The notes beneath the pieces were generated by a model. That model worked only from the letters and a program-made list of their open reading frames with translations, was not told the DNA's origin and did no database searches. A DNA stretch of 45,178 nucleotides from positions 1 to 45,178 of the forward strand of contig JAAYZQ010000447.1 in NCBI GenBank assembly GCA_012514775.1, in the 5' to 3' direction. The translations under genes and the position numbers were made by a program. Origin of the DNA: Anaerolineaceae bacterium (lineage in GTDB: Bacteria; Chloroflexota; Anaerolineae; JAAYZQ01). Of the stretch, positions 41,357-45,178 are shown piece after piece (the stretch's first letter is position 1; every line of letters starts with the position of its first letter).

Positions 41357-41599
41357 GTGAACAGCGACGACGTCCAGACCCAGGGCAAGCAACTCATCGG
41401 AGCTAGGCCGCTGCCGCCGCTGGACCCCGAGATGTGCCGGGTGTTCTTCCTGGCCGTCGGGGTAGGGGCATTGGCCGTTGCCCTTGGTTGGGCGCTCGCG
41501 GGTATGGCGTCCGTCCTGTTTGGACTCCTGGCCCTGTGGCTTGCAGGCCACCTGGCAGCCGCTCCTGCCCTCGGCGACGAGGAGCTTCACGAAGCGTAA
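41357..41599 (+). CDS. Small membrane protein of unknown function
   Basis: 80 residues. After a polar N-terminus (about 1-25) come two hydrophobic stretches, VFFLAVGVGALAVALGWALA and VLFGLLALWLAGHL, predicted as a helical hairpin. The GTG at 41357 is supported by AAGGAGG six bases upstream. No family recognised. It is divergent from the two-component operon, and its 167-base upstream region shows no clear rightward promoter. Confidence 0.65.
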   Translation: MNSDDVQTQGKQLIGARPLPPLDPEMCRVFFLAVGVGALAVALGWALAGMASVLFGLLALWLAGHLAAAPALGDEELHEA

Positions 41600-41603
41600 G
41601 AAC

Positions 41604-41639
41604 CGTGTGCCCCGGGGGGGGGCTCTCCCGGGGTACACG
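41604..41639. terminator. Bidirectional hairpin between convergent genes
   Basis: CGTGTGCCCCGGG (41604-41616) pairs with CCCGGGGTACACG (41627-41639), with a single G-T wobble. It includes a run of nine G (41614-41622) and sits between convergent stops. Confidence 0.6.
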
Positions 41640-41660
41640 TTGTATACACTGGCGGCGGAC

Positions 41661-42587
41661 TTAGCTGCCGCCCCGCCCGCGCCCGGCCCACAGCGGCCGG
41701 CCGTTTTCGTCGCGGACCAACACGTCCTGCCCGGTGCCGAGATTGACGATCTCGCCGGCCTCAAAGCGCCCGTTTTCGTAGAACCCCACCAACCTTACCC
41801 GGTCACCTGCGGTGATCTGGAACCCTTGCTCCAGCAGGTAGCGCCAGGCGCGGCCGTCGAGGACCACCTCCTGGCCGTCGCCGGCCGTTACCACCAGCGT
41901 CAGGCCATTCACGTCGCTGGCCACGCCCTCCAGGGTGAGCCACTCATCCACCTGGGCCTGGCCTACCCCGGCCTGGTCGCCGCTGAGGTTGCCCTGCCCC
42001 AGGCCTGCGCCTCCGCCTCCGTTGCCCTGGGCCGCCGCTGCCTGCCCGGCCAGGACCCGCTGACCGCTGCCCGACCATGCCGGCCGGCCAAGCTGATCCC
42101 GCAGGGTGACGGTCAGGCCATCCCTGAGGCGAGTAACCTGGGCGGCCTTGAATTCGCCGTCCTCCCAGAAGCCTTGCACCCGCACCTGGTCGCCCGCTCC
42201 CAGAACCAGGCCCTGATCCGCCAGATAGCCGGGGCCCGTGCCCACGACGATCTCCTCGCCGCTCTCGGTCTCGAGCACCAGGTCGATGCCTGCCGCAGGA
42301 GCTTGAACCACAGTCCCTTCGTAGACGCTCAACGCCTCAACCGCCCGCTCGCCAACTGCGAGGGCACCCGAGCCGTCGGAGCGCCCGTAGGCGCCGCCGC
42401 CCTGGCCCGGGCCGCGACCCTGCTCCGCAGCGAGGAGGCTGCCGTTCTCGCCTGCGCTCCAGCCCCGGCCCTCACCCCGGGCCTCGGCCACGTTTCCCGT
42501 CTTGTCCAGCGTGCGGATCACGGCCCCCACGACGAGGATGCCAATGAGGCCAAACAACAGCGTTCCCAACACGATCTTTTTCACCAT
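41661..42587 (-). CDS. Membrane-anchored protein with duplicated OB-like domain
   Basis: 308 residues. An N-terminal hydrophobic segment (about 5-25) is a signal anchor, followed by a Gly-rich region. Two related modules follow (about 88-175 and 215-305): each has a V.L.GD.VRV.GF.E.G.F.A..V..L sequence and ends in a signature RD..GRP.W.G.G. The design fits small beta-barrel (OB/DUF5666-like) domains, but no binding activity can be named. The ATG at 42587 follows AGGAG, 28 bases after the cytochrome b gene, so both are co-transcribed. Confidence 0.75.
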   Translation of the reverse strand: MVKKIVLGTLLFGLIGILVVGAVIRTLDKTGNVAEARGEGRGWSAGENGSLLAAEQGRGPGQGGGAYGRSDGSGALAVGERAVEALSVYEGTVVQAPAAGIDLVLETESGEEIVVGTGPGYLADQGLVLGAGDQVRVQGFWEDGEFKAAQVTRLRDGLTVTLRDQLGRPAWSGSGQRVLAGQAAAAQGNGGGGAGLGQGNLSGDQAGVGQAQVDEWLTLEGVASDVNGLTLVVTAGDGQEVVLDGRAWRYLLEQGFQITAGDRVRLVGFYENGRFEAGEIVNLGTGQDVLVRDENGRPLWAGRGRGGS

Positions 42588-42615
42588 TTGAATCTCCTAT
42601 CCCAGCTCTGATTTG

Positions 42616-43248
42616 CTAGCCTGCCACCGTCCGGGCAGGCGCCGATTGCTCGCCGGCCGCCGACTGCGGCAACAGCGACAGAAAGAAGCGCACCGTGACG
42701 TTCTTGACCCACCGCCAGTGAATGGCAAAGTGTACGGCTGCGGCGGCGATGAGCGCCACGCCGCTCCAGGTATGGACCAGATCCCAGGCGACCCGGCTGG
42801 AAAGCAGGCCAGGGCCCGCCGCTGCGCGGCCGCCGGGCAAGAGGAGGAGGGCAATGCCCGACACGGCACAGATGACAAAGGCCAGGGCCACGAGGGCATC
42901 CAGCACCAGGTTCAGCCTGGCGGCCCGCGACATGCTCACCGGGCCAGCGACCAGGGCTGTAACGACGCGGCGGGCCATCATCTTGACCCAACGCCAGTGG
43001 ATGGCGAGGTGCACGGCCACGGCAGCGACCATCACCAGGCCGGTCACGAGGTGCAAGTCGCTCCAGGTGTGGCGCTCGAACAGGATCTGGAGGCCGTAGG
43101 CCGGGTTCCGCCCGCCGCGATAGCCGCCGGAGGGCAGGTACAGGAAATAGATGCCCGACAGTGCCGCCAGCAGGCCGCCCACGAACACGACGGCGTCGAT
43201 GAGCCAGTTGGCCCGCGTTTGCCTCGAAAGGCGAATTGTTCTCTTCAT
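42616..43248 (-). CDS. DUF4405-type cytochrome b membrane protein
   Basis: 210 residues. Two similar halves each carry two membrane spans and matched histidines: RHTWSDLHLVTG with VHLAIHWRWVK, and VHTWSGVALIA with VHFAIHWRWVK. The H.W...H and HW.W patterns suggest two b-type hemes between four helices, as in small cytochrome b561/DUF4405 proteins that pass electrons across or within the membrane. The ATG at 43248 follows GGAGG by four bases. First gene of the leftward operon, under the repeat-containing promoter at 43.29-43.33 kb. Confidence 0.85.
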   Translation of the reverse strand: MKRTIRLSRQTRANWLIDAVVFVGGLLAALSGIYFLYLPSGGYRGGRNPAYGLQILFERHTWSDLHLVTGLVMVAAVAVHLAIHWRWVKMMARRVVTALVAGPVSMSRAARLNLVLDALVALAFVICAVSGIALLLLPGGRAAAGPGLLSSRVAWDLVHTWSGVALIAAAAVHFAIHWRWVKNVTVRFFLSLLPQSAAGEQSAPARTVAG

Positions 43249-43285
43249 CAATCCTCCACGCAACAGTTGGATCTCTTACAGGCTG

Positions 43286-43329
43286 ATTCTACTCGGTGAG
43301 TTTGAAGAACCTGTGAAGGACTCTTGAAG
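43286..43329 (-). promoter_or_regulatory. Activator-type promoter with three 11-bp-spaced direct repeats
   Basis: TGAAG occurs at 43303-43307, 43314-43318 and 43325-43329 (plus strand), exactly 11 bp apart. On the minus strand they read CTTCA and end 11 bases before TAGAAT (43286-43291), a good -10 with no -35. This geometry is that of PhoB-type boxes, where the regulator replaces the -35 contact. The OmpR-type regulator at 40500-41189 is the natural candidate. Confidence 0.65.
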
Positions 43330-43382
43330 GTTTAACCCTGGTTTGCTCGCGGTGGCCGTGGCCCGGGCCCGTGCGCGGCAGT

Positions 43383-43411
43383 TTGACAGCAGCGGCTTTT
43401 CATGGTACAAG
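43383..43411 (+). promoter_or_regulatory. Promoter of the ferredoxin/oxidoreductase operon
   Basis: TTGACA (43383-43388), 17 bases, TACAAG (43406-43411). It lies 55 bases beyond the direct repeats, so the same regulator might act on both divergent operons. Confidence 0.6.
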
Positions 43412-43477
43412 GGAGTGGTTTCCTCGGACTGCGGCCGGCTGGCGGCTGCAGGTGGAAGCGGCATGTTGAGGGGTGAG

Positions 43478-43735
43478 ATGGCACATTTGCCGCGCAAAAA
43501 GGCATCCCGGCAACAGATAAGCGCCACCGGATGGGTGGTACCCGAAAACATCCGCTGTGTGCAATGCGGCATCTGCTCCTTCTACTGCCCCATCGACATC
43601 GACGTTCGCCGCCACGCCTGGCTGGGCGAGCCGGTGAAGGACAGCCACTGCATCACCTGTGGCGAGTGCGTGGCGCGCTGCCCTCGCGGCGTGCTGGCCT
43701 TCGGCGACTCGGACCTGGCGGCGAGGCGAGGCTGA
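43478..43735 (+). CDS. Dicluster 4Fe-4S ferredoxin
   Basis: 85 residues with two [4Fe-4S] motifs: Cys27, 30, 33, 37 (CVQCGICSFYCP) and Cys58, 61, 64, 68 (CITCGECVARCP). It carries electrons, presumably to or from the FAD oxidoreductase encoded one base downstream. The first motif and its spacing resemble heterodisulfide-reductase C-type modules (ICSFYCP). The ATG at 43478 is supported by GAGG six bases upstream; an ATG at 43463 is an alternative. Confidence 0.9.
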   Translation: MAHLPRKKASRQQISATGWVVPENIRCVQCGICSFYCPIDIDVRRHAWLGEPVKDSHCITCGECVARCPRGVLAFGDSDLAARRG

Positions 43736-43736
43736 G

Positions 43737-45056
43737 ATGGCGCGGCGCTACCTGATCGTCGGCCTGGGAGCGGCCGGCCTGGCCGCGGCCGAGACCATCC
43801 GCGGCCTCGATGCGGCGGGCGAGATCCTCCTGGTCAGCGACGATCCCCACGGGTACTATTCCCGCCCCGGCCTGGCTTACTATCTCACGGGCGAGCTGGC
43901 CGAGTCGTGGCTGGCGCCCTTCTCGGAGGCCGACTTTCGCCGGCTCGATCTGCGCCGGCTGCACGCCCGGGCAGTGGCCATCCATCCCCAGGCCGGGGAG
44001 GTCGAGCTGGATGACGGGCGCCGCCTGCCCTACGACCGCCTCCTGCTGGCTACCGGTTCCCGGGCCGTGGCCCCACCCATGCCCGGTGCCGGCCTCCAGG
44101 GCGTCGTCAAGCTGGACGACATGGCCGACGCCCGCGAGATCCTGCGGCGCTGCCGCCGGGTGCGGGCGGCGGTGGTGGTCGGCGGAGGGATCACAGCCCT
44201 GGAACTGGCCGAAGGCCTCAACGCTCGCAAGGTCCGCACCCACTATCTGCTGCGCCAGGACCGCTACTGGCCCGCGGTCCTGGATGAGACCGAGTCGCGC
44301 ATCGTCGAGGAACGCCTGCAAAAGGAGGGCATCCACATCCATCACGGCACCGAGGTCTCGGAGATCGTGGGCCAGGGGGGCCGGGTGCGGGGGGTCGTCA
44401 CCACGGGCGGGCAGCGCGTCGACTGCGACGTGGTGGCCGTAGCCGTGGGGGTGCGCCCGCGGATGGAGCTGGCGGCCTCTGCGGGGCTGCGGGCTGACCG
44501 CGGCATCCTCGTGGACGAGTACCTGCAATCCAGCGTGCCCGGCGTCCTGGCCGCCGGCGACGTGGCCCAGGTCTTTGACCCCGCCTCGGGCCGGGCAGTC
44601 CTCGACACGCTGTGGGGCATCGCCGTGGGCCAGGGCCGCGCGGCCGGCAGGAATATGGCCGGGCAGCCGGTGCCCTATCGCAAGCCGGTGCCCTTTAACG
44701 TCACCCGGCTGGCGGGCCTGACGACGACCATCATTGGCACCGTGGGCCGCGGCCGCGACGGCGACCTGCCCGGCATCGCCCGGGGCGACAGCGAAACCTG
44801 GCGCCACCATCCCGGCGTCCCGGCGGTCCAGGCCGCCTTCGAGGTGAACCGCGTGCGGGTGCTGGTGGGCGAGCGCACTCTCCTGGGCGCCATCGTCATG
44901 GGCGACCAGGCGCTCTCGCGGCCGCTTCAGGAGCTCGTCACCCGCCGGGCCGACATCTCGCCCATCCGCGACGAGCTACTCCGGCCCGAGGTGCGGCTCG
45001 GCGAAGTCATTGTCCGCTTCTGGAGCGAGGGGAGCTGGCGAAATGCAGCACCGTAG
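43737..45056 (+). CDS. FAD-dependent pyridine-nucleotide oxidoreductase (NirB/rubredoxin-reductase-like)
   Basis: 439 residues. N-terminal FAD site LIVGLGAAGLAAAE (Gly9, 11, 14), PYDRLLLATGS, NAD(P) site AVVVGGGITALELAEGL (about 142-158), and second FAD motif VPGVLAAGDVAQV (about 265-277). The architecture matches the flavoprotein half of assimilatory nitrite reductase and related NADH-ferredoxin/rubredoxin reductases. No redox-active CxxC is seen. It probably shuttles electrons between NAD(P)H and the adjacent ferredoxin. ATG at 43737, one base past the ferredoxin stop. It overlaps the next gene by 14 bases. Confidence 0.92.
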   Translation: MARRYLIVGLGAAGLAAAETIRGLDAAGEILLVSDDPHGYYSRPGLAYYLTGELAESWLAPFSEADFRRLDLRRLHARAVAIHPQAGEVELDDGRRLPYDRLLLATGSRAVAPPMPGAGLQGVVKLDDMADAREILRRCRRVRAAVVVGGGITALELAEGLNARKVRTHYLLRQDRYWPAVLDETESRIVEERLQKEGIHIHHGTEVSEIVGQGGRVRGVVTTGGQRVDCDVVAVAVGVRPRMELAASAGLRADRGILVDEYLQSSVPGVLAAGDVAQVFDPASGRAVLDTLWGIAVGQGRAAGRNMAGQPVPYRKPVPFNVTRLAGLTTTIIGTVGRGRDGDLPGIARGDSETWRHHPGVPAVQAAFEVNRVRVLVGERTLLGAIVMGDQALSRPLQELVTRRADISPIRDELLRPEVRLGEVIVRFWSEGSWRNAAP

Positions 45057-45178
45057 CTCCGAGCTGCTCTACGCCGTGGCCGCCATGGCCCTCATCGGCC
45101 TGGGCTATGCAGCGGCGGTCACCGGGCTGGATCTGGACCCTGCGGCCAGCGGCCTCCTGGGCCATGGCCTGGGCATTG
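45043..45178 (+). CDS. Partial membrane protein, cut by the window edge
   Basis: At least 45 residues, starting MQHRSSELLYAVAAMALIGL. The first 30 residues form a probable membrane span, followed by SGLLGHGLGI. The start overlaps the oxidoreductase gene by 14 bases, so it is co-translated with it. A His in GHGLGI could ligate heme in a membrane redox partner, but too little is visible for a family call. Confidence 0.6.
   Translation, partial: MQHRSSELLYAVAAMALIGLGYAAAVTGLDLDPAASGLLGHGLGI

Noticed and set aside
41614..41622. Run of nine G as a possible slippage or G-quadruplex site
   Set aside because: A single G-run in a convergent intergenic hairpin; no three further G-tracts nearby and no coding frame to slip.

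Overview
The window is high-GC bacterial chromosomal DNA, densely packed on both strands. It suggests a member of the Chloroflexota (Anaerolineae-like). The lipoproteins have an AACG lipobox followed by Val/Lys/Glu-rich or Thr/Pro-rich linkers. Dpp/Opp-type oligopeptide-style transporters are present twice, and a SNF2-type helicase remnant, a tandem-domain phosphofructokinase and multi-GAF kinases all fit that group. The assignment is by gene style only; there is no rRNA or tRNA. No CRISPR array, insertion sequence or phage gene was seen.

Left third (about 0.17-9.8 kb, all minus strand): a seven-gene operon starts at a consensus promoter (TTGACA-N17-TATAAT) and reads GntR/FCD regulator, peptide-type solute-binding lipoprotein, two permeases, gamma-glutamyltranspeptidase-like enzyme, N-acyl-D-amino-acid deacylase and C45-type Ntn-hydrolase. 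It has no ATPase genes. It ends directly against a decayed piece of a SNF2 helicase gene.

Second block (10-24.7 kb): two divergent operons share a control region at 16.95-17.22 kb. Leftward are an RpiR-type regulator, a second C45 hydrolase, an opine-dehydrogenase-family oxidoreductase and a 1222-residue fusion (cobalamin-binding-like domain, mutase-like central part, GlmL/MutL-type ASKHA ATPase). Rightward are a solute-binding lipoprotein, two permeases, an MttB-family methyltransferase and two ATPases. The two blocks look like one catabolic programme for imported N-modified or D-amino-acid-like compounds (amide hydrolysis, opine oxidation/reduction, B12 chemistry), with ATPases possibly shared. 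The substrate is not known and this is inference. It is the most novel part of the window.

Third block (24.7-31.7 kb, minus strand): a signalling cassette of a REC-only regulator, a Tat-type sugar-style binding lipoprotein without permeases, a 1448-residue sensor kinase (extracellular sensor, HAMP, PAS, four GAF) and a NarL-type regulator.

Fourth block (31.8-39 kb): three lipoproteins of unknown function, an epoxide-hydrolase-like enzyme, a glycerophosphodiesterase and a two-domain 6-phosphofructokinase resembling the eukaryotic architecture. Right end (39.1-45.2 kb): an OmpR-type two-component pair beside a small redox island (DUF4405-type cytochrome b, duplicated-domain secreted or anchored protein, dicluster ferredoxin, FAD oxidoreductase, and a membrane protein cut by the window edge). 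The redox island has three TGAAG repeats at exact 11-bp spacing upstream, the pattern expected for an OmpR/PhoB-type regulator.
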